A stretch of 56,917 nucleotides of DNA from contig JAFUGG010000036.1 in the NCBI GenBank assembly GCA_017469525.1, positions 1-56,917 on the forward strand. Direction: 5' to 3'. Position numbers and translations under genes: made by a program. Each line of letters begins with the position of its first letter. The stretch's first letter is position 1. Shown one piece after another: positions 34,820 through 44,451 of the stretch. The notes below the pieces were generated by a model. The model saw only the letters and a program-made list of their open reading frames with translations. It was not told the DNA's origin and made no database searches. The stretch is from Bacteroidaceae bacterium (GTDB taxonomy: Bacteria > Bacteroidota > Bacteroidia > Bacteroidales > Bacteroidaceae).

Positions 34820-35320
34820 ATGAAAAAGATTTTGATTGCCATTCTTATGATGGCACCCATGAGCATTTTCGCTCAGAAGTTCGCACACTTCAACACTGCC
34901 GACATCATTCCCAACATGAAGGAATACACCACTGCCATGGAGGAAATGCAAAGCATGCAGAAGCAGTATGAGGACGACATGAAGCTCATGCAGGATGAAC
35001 TGCAGAAGAAGACGGAGGAGTACCAGAAGGAACAAGCCAATCTCCTGGAAAACGTGCGCCAGCGTCGCGAGCAGGAGCTGAACGACCTCTACACGCGTCT
35101 GCAACAGTCTTACCAGGACAATCAGGCGGCACTCCAGAAGGCACAAAGCGAAAAGATGAGTGCCATCAGCGAGAAAGTGCTTGGAGTTGTGAAGAAGATT
35201 GGCGAGGAAGGCGGCTATGTCTATATCGTCGATACCAGTTCGGGCGTTATTCCTTTTGTCAGCTCTACACTCAGCACTGATGTCACCGAGCAGGTGAAGA
35301 AGGAACTTGGCATACAGTAA
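34820..35320 (+). CDS. OmpH/Skp family periplasmic chaperone, second of three
   Basis: 166 residues. Signal peptide ending IFAQ, then FAHFNTADIIPNMKEY, a Gln/Glu/Lys-rich coiled coil (about 40-110) and GYVYIVDTSSGVIPFVS. Shares MKKILIA and general plan with the first copy, so tandem duplication is likely, though the coiled parts have diverged. Confidence 0.92.
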   Translation: MKKILIAILMMAPMSIFAQKFAHFNTADIIPNMKEYTTAMEEMQSMQKQYEDDMKLMQDELQKKTEEYQKEQANLLENVRQRREQELNDLYTRLQQSYQDNQAALQKAQSEKMSAISEKVLGVVKKIGEEGGYVYIVDTSSGVIPFVSSTLSTDVTEQVKKELGIQ

Positions 35321-35385
35321 TCAGCCAAGCCATAGGCTAAAAGAACCGAATTAAACATTAACCCGTCAATCATAAAAGCGCTAAC

Positions 35386-35946
35386 ATGAAACGATTGTCT
35401 TTTATTCTCATATTCTTCCTCTTCTGTATCATGGGCCAGGCACAAATACAGTTTGGATTCGTGAGCTACGATCAGATACTGAAGGAGATGCCGGAATATG
35501 CCCAGGCAAGCCAAGACTTGGCTGCCTTGAAAGCGAAATACGAGGCAGAGGCACAGAAGGGTGAGGAGGAGTTCCAGCGTAAGTTTGTCGATTTCCTGCA
35601 AGGGCAGAAGGATTTCCCCCAGGCCATCATGCAGAAGAGGCAAGCTGAGCTGCAGACTCTTATGGACAATGGCGTTGCCTTTCGCATGAAGTCTCAGGAC
35701 TTGATTGCCCAGGCGGAGAAGGACTTGATGCAGGAGGCAAACAAACGCCTGAACCGGGCTTTGCTCGAAGTGGGTGTCGAGATGGGCTACGGCTTTATTC
35801 TGAACACCGACAACAACAACTGTCCCTACATCAATCCTGTCATTGGGGTTGACGTGACAGAGCTTGTCCGCAAGAAACTTGGCCTGGCAACCGCCACTCA
35901 GGAAGAGGCTGCACCGCTGCCCGGGCAAGCAGAAGAGAACAAGTAA
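35386..35946 (+). CDS. OmpH/Skp family periplasmic chaperone, third of three
   Basis: 186 residues. Signal peptide ending MGQAQ, IQFGFVSYDQILKEMPEY, coiled coil (about 45-120), GYGFILNTDNNNCPYINPVIG and an acidic Gln/Glu/Pro tail. More diverged than the first two and with a 65-bp gap before it. Third paralogue may serve different clients. Confidence 0.9.
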   Translation: MKRLSFILIFFLFCIMGQAQIQFGFVSYDQILKEMPEYAQASQDLAALKAKYEAEAQKGEEEFQRKFVDFLQGQKDFPQAIMQKRQAELQTLMDNGVAFRMKSQDLIAQAEKDLMQEANKRLNRALLEVGVEMGYGFILNTDNNNCPYINPVIGVDVTELVRKKLGLATATQEEAAPLPGQAEENK

Positions 35947-35987
35947 GGATTGACTTCCCACCAATTGCCTAAGCGTCAACTTATCCG

Positions 35988-36809
35988 ATGGATAAAGGTC
36001 CTATAGGAGTTTTCGACTCGGGTTATGGCGGACTGACCATACTTCGGGAGATATGTGGGCTGATGCCCCAGTACGATTATCTCTACCTCGGAGACAACGC
36101 CCGTGCCCCATACGGCACACGTTCTTTCGATGTCGTGTACGAGTTCACCAGTCAAGCCGTCCGTTATCTCTTCGGGCAGGGATGCCATCTCGTTATTCTG
36201 GCATGCAACACTGCCTCTGCGAAAGCTCTGCGAACCATTCAGCAGAAGGACCTCCCGAGGCTGGATCCGCACAGAAGGGTGCTGGGAGTCATCAGGCCGA
36301 CTGTGGAAATCGTGCAGAGCATATCGCAGACACGACACGTTGGCATCATGGCGACGCCCGGAACGATACGCAGCCGCACCTACGAACTGGAGATTGCAAA
36401 GCTCTGTCCCGACATCAAGGTGACGGGCGAGGCATGCCCCATGTGGGTCCCTCTCGTTGAGAATGAGGAGTACGACAAGCCTGGGGCGGACTACTTCGTG
36501 AGCCAACGCATCGAGAGCCTGTTGCGGCGCGACCCGCTCATTGACAGCATCATCCTCGGATGCACGCACTATCCCTTGCTCATGGGAAAGATACGGCAGT
36601 ACATGCCTCAGGGCATTCACATTATCGAACAGGGCGGATACGTGGCACAGAGCCTCAAGGACTACCTGCACAGGCATTCGGGGATGGAACAAAGCATCAC
36701 GAGGGGCGGCAGCGTTCGCTTCCTGACGACGGAACAGGCTGAGACGTTCCAGAAGAAAGCCACGATCTTTATGGGCGGTCCCGTCGAAGCAGAGAGGGTG
36801 CAACTCTGA
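35988..36809 (+). CDS. murI: Glutamate racemase
   Basis: 273 residues. Catalytic cysteines Cys73 (ACNTASA) and Cys192 (GCTHYPL) with the substrate loops VFDSGYGGLT and DNARAPYG. Makes D-glutamate for peptidoglycan. The last gene of the bamA-ompH block before the GT2 gene; 41 bp after the third ompH. Confidence 0.96.
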   Translation: MDKGPIGVFDSGYGGLTILREICGLMPQYDYLYLGDNARAPYGTRSFDVVYEFTSQAVRYLFGQGCHLVILACNTASAKALRTIQQKDLPRLDPHRRVLGVIRPTVEIVQSISQTRHVGIMATPGTIRSRTYELEIAKLCPDIKVTGEACPMWVPLVENEEYDKPGADYFVSQRIESLLRRDPLIDSIILGCTHYPLLMGKIRQYMPQGIHIIEQGGYVAQSLKDYLHRHSGMEQSITRGGSVRFLTTEQAETFQKKATIFMGGPVEAERVQL

Positions 36810-36867
36810 AACAATATGCCTTAAACTAAACCAATAACACAGAAATTACAGCCTTAACAAATCACAT

Positions 36868-37632
36868 ATGAGCACCGAATTGAGAAGCGACACTATTGTC
36901 ATCATCCCTACCTACAACGAGAAGGAGAACATTGAGGCCATCATCCGTGCCGTCACGTCGCTCGAGAAACCGTTCGACGTTCTGGTCATCGACGATGGCA
37001 GCCCCGACGGGACGGCCGACATCGTGAAACGTCTGATGGAAAGCGAGCTGTCGGGACGTGTCCATCTCATTGAGCGGTCGGGCAAGCTGGGACTCGGCAC
37101 AGCCTACATCTGCGGCTTCAAATGGGCGCTGAAGCAAGGCTACGACTATGCCATCGAAATGGATGCCGACTTCAGCCACTCGCCCGATGACTTGCCACGC
37201 CTCTATGCAGCCTGCCACGAAGAGGGATACGATGTCTCAGTCGGCAGTCGCTACATCACGGGCGTCAACGTCGTGAACTGGCCCATCGGTCGCGTGCTCA
37301 TGTCGTACTATGCCTCGGCCTACGTCCGCCTGGTGCTTGGCATCAAGCTTCGCGACACGACGGCTGGCTTCGTCTGCTGGTCGAGGAAAGTCCTGCAAAC
37401 CATTTGCCTGGACGAAATCCGCTTCAAGGGTTATGCCTTCCAGATTGAGATGAAGTACACGGCTCTGCGTCTGGGTTTCAAGATAAAGGAGGTTTCTGTG
37501 GTCTTCGTCAACAGGGAGCTGGGCACAAGCAAAATGTCCGGCGGCATCTTCAGCGAGGCTCTCTTCGGAGTCCTGCGACTCAGATTTACCAAGTTCAAGC
37601 AGAACAAGAATCCGATTGAAGACCGGAGCTAA
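36868..37632 (+). CDS. Polyprenol-monophosphomannose synthase-like GT2 glycosyltransferase
   Basis: 254 residues, no C-terminal membrane domain. GT-A fold with VIIPTYNEKENI, DDGSPDGT (42-49), metal-binding DAD (99-101) in EMDADFSHSP, VGSRY and the late VFVNRELGTSKMS. The closest characterised type transfers mannose (or another hexose) from a nucleotide sugar to a polyprenyl phosphate. Downstream of murI with a 58-bp gap; followed by a terminator. Confidence 0.88.
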   Translation: MSTELRSDTIVIIPTYNEKENIEAIIRAVTSLEKPFDVLVIDDGSPDGTADIVKRLMESELSGRVHLIERSGKLGLGTAYICGFKWALKQGYDYAIEMDADFSHSPDDLPRLYAACHEEGYDVSVGSRYITGVNVVNWPIGRVLMSYYASAYVRLVLGIKLRDTTAGFVCWSRKVLQTICLDEIRFKGYAFQIEMKYTALRLGFKIKEVSVVFVNRELGTSKMSGGIFSEALFGVLRLRFTKFKQNKNPIEDRS

Positions 37633-37692
37633 AGGCCAAGACGAGCCGAAGCGGACACATCCGTCCGTCGTCCGACATCAGAAGAACTTATG

Positions 37693-38050
37693 TTTTTTGT
37701 AAAGATTTTTCCTGCGCCGCCTTCACAGACGGCGTTTTTTTGTCCCTCTGGCACTTTCCTACCCCTATCGCAAAATAAGCGCTTAAATCGAGTTTTCGTT
37801 TACTGACGGGCTTTCCACACATCTTTCATTCGAAGGAAATGCAAATAAAATACGTACATCTTATATTTATTTGGTAATATCAGCAAAGAAAATAGGCAAA
37901 TTTCATGTGTCGAGCCAATGAAATTGACTCGTCGATTCACTCATATCGACGTGTCGATTTTGCAAATGCGACGTGTCGATTTGAAAAGCTCGACACTTCG
38001 ATTTTGCAAAACTGGTGCATCGAGGTCATATTTTTGTAAAGATTTTCTGC
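37693..38050 (+). repeat. Intergenic element, copy C, with six-unit 22-bp array
   Basis: TTTTTTGTAAAGATTTTTCC (37693-37712), hairpin plus T-run, CTGGCACTTTCCTACCCC (37748-37765), CTTAAATCGA (37782-37791), TTTGGTAATATCAGCAAAG (37870-37888), then six 22-bp units whose GTCGA-type core starts at 37909, 37931, 37953, 37975, 37997 and 38019, then TTTTTGTAAAGATTTTC (38032-38048). Unit consensus: CGACGTGTCGA followed by about TTTTGCAAAAT. Apart from the promoter at 38150 no gene is seen in 37633-38175. Confidence 0.75.
37715..37741 (+). terminator. Rho-independent terminator after the GT2 gene
   Basis: CGCCG (37715-37719) pairs with CGGCG (37730-37734), followed by seven T. It is part of element copy C; copies A and B have a comparable hairpin at the same place. 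Confidence 0.7.
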
Positions 38051-38149
38051 ATTTCGCTGGCATGGAAATGGAGCCAAATTATGTTGGCCTTGACATGTAA
38101 TAATTCTTAAATATACATCATGGTATTATGAATTCTGAATTATTTTTCG

Positions 38150-38157
38150 TACCTTTG
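38150..38157 (+). promoter_or_regulatory. -7 box for the DUF1573 gene
   Basis: TACCTTTG, 18 bp before the start codon. Confidence 0.5.
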
Positions 38158-38175
38158 CACTGAAAATGCGACGTT

Positions 38176-39252
38176 ATGAAGAAACGACATATCATTCTCC
38201 CCCTTCTCTGCTCACTGCTCTGTGCCTCGGTTCTGGCGCAGCCTCGGTTCGTTCCCGACACGGACATCAAGAAAGTGGGCGAAGTGGAGTTCCAGAAGCC
38301 ACGGCAGTTCAGCCTCGGCTATACCAATAAGGGCGACAAGCCCCTCATCATCAATGAGGTGAAGGCTTCGTGCGGCTGCCTCGACGTCTCTTTCCCCAAG
38401 ACCGCAATCCCAGCAGGCTCGCGCGGGGAGATAACCGTCACCTACGATGCCAAGATGTTAGGCTCGTTCTACAAGGAAGTGGAGGTGCTGACCAACGCAT
38501 CCGACGAGCCTGCCTATGTTGCCATTCAGGGAACTGTGGTGACCGAGATACAAGACTTCAGCGACGAGTTCCCCATCGACCTCGGCAATGTGCGCCTCAT
38601 GACGAACACCGTAGAGTTTGAGGACGTCAACCGCGGCGACCATCCTACAGCCGAGCTGCGTCTGCTCAACTCCGACCGCACGGCCTTCCGTCCCGAACTG
38701 ATGCATCTGCCTCCATACCTGTCGGCAGAATACATCCCCGAAGACATCCCCGCAGGCAAGACAGGCACCATCCGGCTCACACTCGACAGCGAGCGACTGA
38801 ACGGACTCGGCCTCAACCAGACCAGCATCTACCTCTCCCGATACATGGGCGACAAGATAGGCGACACGAACGAAATACTCGTCTCTGCCATCCTCCTGCC
38901 CAGCTTTGCCGACATGAGCGAGGATGCCCTGGCCAATGCACCAGAGCTCACCATCAGCGAGTCGTCTGTTGACATGGAAGCCTTCAACGGAAAGAAGTCC
39001 GTCAGCCGAACCATCTTGCTCACCAACACTGGCAGGAGCGACCTGCACATCCAGCAGGTTCAGGTCTTCAATAAAGCCATAGGAGTAAGCATTGCCAACA
39101 GTATCATCCGCCCCGGCAAAAGCACAAAGCTCAAGATAAGCGTCACTGCACGCTACCTCAACAAAAGCAAAGGCCGAATGCGCGTCATGCTCATCACCAA
39201 CGCACCCCGTCAGGCCAAGCAATACATCAATGTGGATGTTGCGCAGGAATGA
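38176..39252 (+). CDS. DUF1573 domain-containing secreted protein
   Basis: 358 residues. Signal peptide ending VLAQ. DUF1573 hallmark EVKASCGCLDV (Cys66, Cys68) with IPAGSRGEITVTYD; further immunoglobulin/ASPM-like sandwich repeats follow, the last around TILLTNTGRSDLHIQQVQ (about 277-294) and IIRPGKSTKLKISV. The Cys-x-Cys may bind metal or form a redox site; function unknown. The gene precedes meaB by 36 bp. Confidence 0.88.
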   Translation: MKKRHIILPLLCSLLCASVLAQPRFVPDTDIKKVGEVEFQKPRQFSLGYTNKGDKPLIINEVKASCGCLDVSFPKTAIPAGSRGEITVTYDAKMLGSFYKEVEVLTNASDEPAYVAIQGTVVTEIQDFSDEFPIDLGNVRLMTNTVEFEDVNRGDHPTAELRLLNSDRTAFRPELMHLPPYLSAEYIPEDIPAGKTGTIRLTLDSERLNGLGLNQTSIYLSRYMGDKIGDTNEILVSAILLPSFADMSEDALANAPELTISESSVDMEAFNGKKSVSRTILLTNTGRSDLHIQQVQVFNKAIGVSIANSIIRPGKSTKLKISVTARYLNKSKGRMRVMLITNAPRQAKQYINVDVAQE

Positions 39253-39288
39253 AGACAATGAACTATGGACTCATAACTATGAACTGAA

Positions 39289-40386
39289 ATGGAGCATCCA
39301 GAGAATAATCCCGAATATGCAGGCTTGACAGTCAACAGCGGTGTTGCACCCGTCACAGCAGTCAATCCCCACCTCAACAGGCAGCGCTTTGCCCGCCATC
39401 GCCTCTCTGCCGGCGACTATGTGGAAGGCATCTTGAAAGGCAACATCACCATCCTCGGGCAAGCCGTGACGTTAGTCGAAAGCACCATCCCCGAGCATCA
39501 AGCCATTGCACAGGAAGTCATCGAGAAGTGTCTGCCACACTCGGGCAACAGCGTCCGCATAGGCATAAGCGGTGTTCCCGGAGCAGGAAAGAGCACCAGC
39601 ATTGACGAGTTCGGCATCCATGTCCTGAAGGAATACGGCGGCCGCCTTGCCGTCCTTGCCATCGACCCAAGTTCCGAGAGGACGAAGGGTAGCATCCTTG
39701 GCGACAAGACACGCATGGAAAAGCTCAGCGTACATCCCGACTCCTTCATTCGCCCCAGCCCCTCGGCAGGCAGCCTGGGCGGCGTGGCACGCAAGACGCG
39801 CGAGACCATCATCCTTTGCGAGGCAGCAGGCTTCGACAAGATATTCGTCGAGACAGTAGGTGTGGGACAGAGCGAGACGGCTTGTCACTCGATGGTTGAT
39901 TTCTTCCTCCTCATTCAGCTGGCAGGCACAGGCGACGAGTTGCAAGGCATCAAGCGCGGCATCATGGAAATGGCTGACGGCATCATCATCAACAAATGCG
40001 ATGGCAACAACGTCGATAAGTGTCAGCTTGCAGCCACTCACTTCCGTAATGCCCTCCAGCTCTTCCCGCTTCCCGAAAGCGGTTGGGCACCGCAAGTACT
40101 CACCTATAGCGGTTTTTATGGCTACGGCATCAAGGAGGTTTGGGATATGGTTTACAGCTATCTTGACTTCGTAAAGAAGAGCGGATACTTCGATTATCGT
40201 CGTGCAGAACAGGCAAAGTACTGGATGTACGAGAGCATCAACGAGCAACTGATGGGCAACTTCTATCACAACCCGACCATAGCCGACATGCTTCAGGCTG
40301 CCGAACAAGGGGTTCTCAACGGTGAAAGGACATCATTCGTTGCTGCCAAGCAATTGCTCGACTCTTACTTTGCACTCCTCCATTAG
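39289..40386 (+). CDS. meaB: Methylmalonyl-CoA mutase-associated GTPase MeaB
   Basis: 365 residues. P-loop GVPGAGKST (95-103), switch ETVGVGQSE, NKCDGNN for guanine, and the C-terminal dimerisation arm. MeaB protects and reloads adenosylcobalamin on methylmalonyl-CoA mutase, used in the propionate/succinate pathway of Bacteroidales; the mutase genes are not in this window. Its last 54 bp overlap the convergent end of ispH. Confidence 0.93.
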   Translation: MEHPENNPEYAGLTVNSGVAPVTAVNPHLNRQRFARHRLSAGDYVEGILKGNITILGQAVTLVESTIPEHQAIAQEVIEKCLPHSGNSVRIGISGVPGAGKSTSIDEFGIHVLKEYGGRLAVLAIDPSSERTKGSILGDKTRMEKLSVHPDSFIRPSPSAGSLGGVARKTRETIILCEAAGFDKIFVETVGVGQSETACHSMVDFFLLIQLAGTGDELQGIKRGIMEMADGIIINKCDGNNVDKCQLAATHFRNALQLFPLPESGWAPQVLTYSGFYGYGIKEVWDMVYSYLDFVKKSGYFDYRRAEQAKYWMYESINEQLMGNFYHNPTIADMLQAAEQGVLNGERTSFVAAKQLLDSYFALLH

Positions 40387-41205
40387 CCATTTGGGCGTGC
40401 TTGTGGCACCACAGATGCCTATTGATTCACACCCTTGCAGCCAGCAGACATCAATCTCGCTGGCTGTATCTATCATATAGGAACGGGGATTTGCCTGACG
40501 ACACTCATTGAAGAGCACACGCCCGTTACTGCTCTTCTTGCCGCACACGAAGAGTATCACGTCATGTTTGAGGGCAAAGTTGCGAATGTTAGGCATGCGG
40601 TTTGCCACTTGTCGGCAGATGGTATCGTAATAAGTAAAGGTAGCATCGGGACTGATATGCTGCTGGACGTAATCGACTATCTTGCGGAACTCGTCGAGCG
40701 GCATAGTAGTCTGGGAATAGAGACAGATGTCGCGATTGAAGTCGAGCTTCTTGACTTCCTCTGCCGACTCGATGATGATGGCCGTCTCCTCCGTTTGTCC
40801 CACCAGCCCAAGCACTTCGGCGTGTCCGTTCTTGCCGAAGATGACGATTTGTTTCCGATGCTCAGGGTCGGCATCGTACTCTTTTTTTATACGTTCCTGC
40901 AAGTGTAGCACGACAGGACAAGTGGCATCTATAAGGTTGATGTAATGCTCGCTGGCAAGGGCGTAGGTGGATGGTGGCTCACCATGGGCGCGCAGAAGCA
41001 CCTTGGCATCATGGATGTCGTGCATCTGCTCGTGGTTGATGGTGACGAGGCCCATCTGCTGGAGACGGTTGCATTCCTTGCCGTTGTGAACGATATCGCC
41101 TAAACAATAGAGTCGTTCTTCCTTTGCAAGTTCCTCTTCCGCCTTGCCGATGGCACGTGTCACGCCAAAGCAGAAGCCAGAGCCTTGGTCGATTTCAATC
41201 GTCAT
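40333..41205 (-). CDS. ispH: 4-hydroxy-3-methylbut-2-enyl diphosphate reductase
   Basis: 290 residues from ATG at 41205, which overlaps the cmk stop by 4 bp. The three [4Fe-4S] ligands are Cys12 (GFCFGV), Cys96 (DATCPVV) and Cys197 (DTICRQ); His40, His74, His128 and Glu130 in GHAEV match the active site. Last step of the MEP pathway giving IPP/DMAPP, precursors for the uppS and polyprenyl synthase products encoded nearby. Confidence 0.95.
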   Translation of the reverse strand: MTIEIDQGSGFCFGVTRAIGKAEEELAKEERLYCLGDIVHNGKECNRLQQMGLVTINHEQMHDIHDAKVLLRAHGEPPSTYALASEHYINLIDATCPVVLHLQERIKKEYDADPEHRKQIVIFGKNGHAEVLGLVGQTEETAIIIESAEEVKKLDFNRDICLYSQTTMPLDEFRKIVDYVQQHISPDATFTYYDTICRQVANRMPNIRNFALKHDVILFVCGKKSSNGRVLFNECRQANPRSYMIDTASEIDVCWLQGCESIGICGATSTPKWLMEECKVRVEQLLGSNE

Positions 41206-41891
41206 TCGGCTGCCACTCTGTTGTATTGTTCCAGCAGCCATGCCTTCTGCTCAGGGATGGTCATGTTGCTGTTGTCGAGTACGATGGCATCTTCTGCCTG
41301 ACGAAGGGGACTGATGGCACGCGTAGAGTCGATGCGGTCACGCTCTATGACGTTGGCACGTATCTCTTCGAGGCTGCAAGTCTCTCCCTTTGCCGTCAGT
41401 TCATCATAACGACGCTGGGCCCGCACATCAGTGCTGGCGGTGACAAAGACCTTGAGTTCTGCATCGGGGAAGACGACGGTTCCAATGTCGCGGCCATCCA
41501 TGACGACGCCTTTTGCCTCGCCCATCAGGCGCTGCAGGTCAACCATTGCCTCGCGGACGAAGCCCAGGGTAGCGATGGGACTGACGTATTTCGAGACTTC
41601 CATCGTGCGGATTTCCTTCTCGACGCAGATGCCGTTGAGGTAGGTATCAGGGCGTCCCGTCTCCTCATTGAGGCGGAAGGTTATCATGATGTCGGCCATT
41701 CGATTGCGAAGGCCATCCTCGTCGATGCCGGCATCGCTTATCAGTCCATTCTGCAGGGCGTAGAGTGTGACGGCACGATACATGGCGCCGGTGTCGATGT
41801 AGATGTAGCCTATCTCTTTGGCAAGGTCCTTGGCCATCGTGCTTTTGCCGCAGGAAGAGTGGCCGTCGATTGCTATCGTTATCTTTTTCAT
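41202..41891 (-). CDS. cmk: Cytidylate kinase
   Basis: 229 residues from the ATG at 41891. P-loop GHSSCGKST (10-18), [25 protein letters not shown] and RRYDEL are diagnostic. Phosphorylates CMP/dCMP. Lies between porQ (4 bp upstream) and ispH (4-bp overlap), an order I know from other Bacteroidales. Confidence 0.95.
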   Translation of the reverse strand: MKKITIAIDGHSSCGKSTMAKDLAKEIGYIYIDTGAMYRAVTLYALQNGLISDAGIDEDGLRNRMADIMITFRLNEETGRPDTYLNGICVEKEIRTMEVSKYVSPIATLGFVREAMVDLQRLMGEAKGVVMDGRDIGTVVFPDAELKVFVTASTDVRAQRRYDELTAKGETCSLEEIRANVIERDRIDSTRAISPLRQAEDAIVLDNSNMTIPEQKAWLLEQYNRVAAE

Positions 41892-41895
41892 ACGC

Positions 41896-42912
41896 TTATT
41901 CTCTGTTCTTTTGGAAGTTATAGGCCAGCGTAAATGCCAGTGTGGGTGCGCTGACGTGGTATTTTGCATAGGCAATGCCGAGCTTGAACCTCTTCAGGTT
42001 CGCGCCGCCGCCGAAGGATAGGCCTGCGGCATGGGAGGAGCCGGCTGCCTTCATTTCGTAGGCACGCCGGAAGTTGTAGCCCAGGCCGACATAGAATTTG
42101 TCGTTGATGAGCCACTCGGCTCCGAGCACGAAGTGGTTGATGAAGATGCTGCCGCCCTTTACTTTCTCGCCGGTCGTAAAGTAGTCGTTCGATGTCCATC
42201 GGGTCATATCCACCATCGTGACGGAGATTCTGACGGGCGCATGACCGAGGGACTTCGTGATGCCCATCTCGAGGTCTGCGGGAAGGCGGTCGTGTTTGTC
42301 GCCAAAGCTCTTCACCTGTCCGCCCAGATTACGTCCTGTCACCGAGAACGAGAAGTCTGTCTCCTCGTTATAGTAATTGAGGCCCAGGTCGGCAGCCAAC
42401 GCGCAGGAGGTGTAGTGGCCGTAGTGTGAGTAGATGATTTTAGCCGTGACGCCGCCCGCCCAACGTTCGCTGAGAAGGTGGCTGTACTGGCCTGCTATGC
42501 AGAGGTCGAGAGGCTTGAAGTTGCCAAGAACCTCGCCGGAAAGCGAAGTCTCGGCTGTCGAGCCATAGCCGACAAACTGGACGTTCACGCCCCAATTGCC
42601 GTACTTTCCCACTTGTTGGGAGTAGGCTGCTGCCCCCGTATTGGTGCCCTGCATGTAGGTCATAAAGGAGAAACCGATGGTCTTGTCGCTCACTCCTGAC
42701 AGCAAGGCCGGGTTCTGGATGGCAAGGGATATGTCGTCCTCCACGAGGGAGATGTTCTTGCCGCCGAGCGCCGTAGAATGCGACGAAACGGGCAGGTTCA
42801 GGAAATTGAACACGCTGCCGCTTTCCTGAGCACGGAGCGACGCCCACATGCCACCTGCCAGCAGGCAGGATGCCAGGAGCAACACTCGGCATCTCTGAAT
42901 CTTTCTATTCAT
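41896..42912 (-). CDS. porQ: Type IX secretion system protein PorQ
   Basis: 338 residues. Signal peptide ending LRAQ, then [20 protein letters not shown] and [16 protein letters not shown], the family start of the FadL-like PorQ/PorV barrels, and alternating strands to the end. PorQ is an outer-membrane part of the T9SS attachment complex that, with PorU/V/Z, processes cargo tails. The GH31 and BspA-like proteins in this window have tails compatible with such cargo. Confidence 0.88.
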   Translation of the reverse strand: MNRKIQRCRVLLLASCLLAGGMWASLRAQESGSVFNFLNLPVSSHSTALGGKNISLVEDDISLAIQNPALLSGVSDKTIGFSFMTYMQGTNTGAAAYSQQVGKYGNWGVNVQFVGYGSTAETSLSGEVLGNFKPLDLCIAGQYSHLLSERWAGGVTAKIIYSHYGHYTSCALAADLGLNYYNEETDFSFSVTGRNLGGQVKSFGDKHDRLPADLEMGITKSLGHAPVRISVTMVDMTRWTSNDYFTTGEKVKGGSIFINHFVLGAEWLINDKFYVGLGYNFRRAYEMKAAGSSHAAGLSFGGGANLKRFKLGIAYAKYHVSAPTLAFTLAYNFQKNRE

Positions 42913-42922
42913 AAATCAGCCA

Positions 42923-42930
42923 CAAAGGTA
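42923..42930 (-). promoter_or_regulatory. -7 box for porQ-cmk-ispH
   Basis: TACCTTTG on the minus strand, 11 bp before the porQ start, so the leader would be very short. Confidence 0.5.
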
Positions 42931-43110
42931 CGAAAAAAACTTCGTTGTTTATAATTCTTCACCTACTTTTATAATATATAAACGTAAATACAGGCCGTTT
43001 TATTGCATCAGGACATACAAACTGTCGTGTCGGGCAGAAAAGAGGAAGAGAACAATATGGCTAAAACGACGCTTCTGCATCAACGTAGAACAAGCATACC
43101 ACCAATTTGT

Positions 43111-43411
43111 CATAATGTTAGCATTTCGGCCGTTTTGCTTACATCTTGATTTTGAAACAATCGCCAAAATTCGCCGAAATCGGTTTCGGACATGGTTTCA
43201 GTCGTTTTTTCAGAGAAATGCGCTTAAATCAAATCTATACTGAGAATCAAAAGGTTGCAAACAGAAGAAACAGAGACAAAATGCCGGATTGACAACTCCA
43301 CATAGCAAAATCGGCCGTTTTTCCGTAATTTTCGGCAAATTTCGACGCAATTTTTCACCCAAAGAATACAGGGGGAATTGCAAAGGTATTATAGTGCGTT
43401 TGCAATTCCCC
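43111..43411 (-). repeat. Intergenic element, copy D
   Basis: Reverse complement matches copy E at 2304-2620 block by block. In plus orientation GCGCTTAAATCAAAT (43208-43222) and the following ATCAAAAGGTTG (43238-43249) resemble the core of copies A-C. Ends in a perfect 13-bp hairpin, GGGGAATTGCAAA (43372-43384) with TTTGCAATTCCCC (43399-43411). The 42913-43706 spacer contains no credible gene. Confidence 0.55.
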
Positions 43412-43652
43412 TATAGTTCTTTGAAAAACCCTCCCTGCCGAATTGGCTCATTTGGCCTAATTTAAGCCCGTTTTCGGCCTTTCGGAAAATATCATTCTGT
43501 CAGCAAATCAATCATATAACTTACATTATGACACTTTCAACATCCGACAAATATGCCGGACATTAACACTTACAACTGCTTCTGAAGAACAAAAAAACAT
43601 TAAATTTGAAAAAAAACTTATGCGCATGCACGCCTATGTAAAAAAAAAGATG

Positions 43653-43660
43653 TAACTTTG
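43653..43660 (+). promoter_or_regulatory. -7 box for the TonB gene
   Basis: TAACTTTG, 47 bp before the start at 43707; no -33 box. Confidence 0.5.
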
Positions 43661-43706
43661 TGGCACGTATCGCATCATATGGACAATAAATTCAACAAAA
43701 TAAAAC

Positions 43707-44423
43707 ATGGAAGCAAACAAAACAGTAAACGAAGAGCTGAGGAGTCAGAAATCGACCAACCTGCTGATTGGCTACATCCTGGCACTCGCTACGATGTTCG
43801 TCGCCTTCGAGTACACCCAGCGCGAAGTGAAGGTGGTAGAAGAGGACAAGATTTATGATTACAGAATGGAAGAGGACATGATTCCCATCACCCAGCAGCA
43901 GGAGATGATGGCGCCTCCCCCAGCAGCAGCACCCACCGTAATGGAGTTCATCAACGAGGTTGAGGACGATACCGAGCTCCCCGAAGAGGAGGTTGAGACC
44001 ACCGAGGAAATGAATCAGGCCATCACGGCCGTAGTGGGCACCGGCGCACCCAGCGCAGCTGTCGTGACGGGTCCTGTAGGACCGGTTGTGGAAGCCGATG
44101 ATGACGACCGCATCTACGAAATGGTAGAGGAGAACGCACAGTTCCCTGGCGGCGACGAAGAATGCTTCAAGTGGCTCAGCGAACACATCAAGTATCCCAG
44201 CATCTGCCAGGAACAAGGCGTACAGGGCCGTGTCATCGTCAACTTCGTCGTCAACAAGGACGGCTCCATCGTTGACGTCAAGACCGTTCGCTCACCGGAC
44301 AACAACCTCACCAAAGAGGCAGAACGCGTCGTGAAGATGATGCCCAAGTGGAAGCCTGCACGTCAGGGTAACAAGCCCGTGCGCTCACGTTTCACCCTGC
44401 CCGTCATGTTCCGTCTGAACTAA
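43707..44423 (+). CDS. TonB-family energy transducer
   Basis: 238 residues. One N-terminal membrane helix (about 18-35), an acidic/Pro region with APPPAAAP (about 70-78), and a C-terminal TonB domain (about 150-238) with AQFPGGDEECFKWLSEHIKYP, VQGRVIVNFVVNKDG and a final FTLPVMFRL strand. Couples the proton gradient to outer-membrane TonB-dependent receptors. Separate from the ExbB/ExbD operon 2.2 kb away, which probably powers it. Confidence 0.92.
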   Translation: MEANKTVNEELRSQKSTNLLIGYILALATMFVAFEYTQREVKVVEEDKIYDYRMEEDMIPITQQQEMMAPPPAAAPTVMEFINEVEDDTELPEEEVETTEEMNQAITAVVGTGAPSAAVVTGPVGPVVEADDDDRIYEMVEENAQFPGGDEECFKWLSEHIKYPSICQEQGVQGRVIVNFVVNKDGSIVDVKTVRSPDNNLTKEAERVVKMMPKWKPARQGNKPVRSRFTLPVMFRLN

Positions 44424-44451
44424 AGAACTTGACCGAGGAAGACAAAGGAAG

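Noticed and set aside
37903..38034. Possible CRISPR array
   Set aside because: Units are 22 bp in total with an 11-bp core and no room for spacers, cores vary, and no cas genes are present in the window.
43372..43411. Terminator for an unseen gene at 43.4 kb
   Set aside because: The hairpin lacks a T-run and no gene precedes it on either strand; it is better seen as part of repeat copy D.
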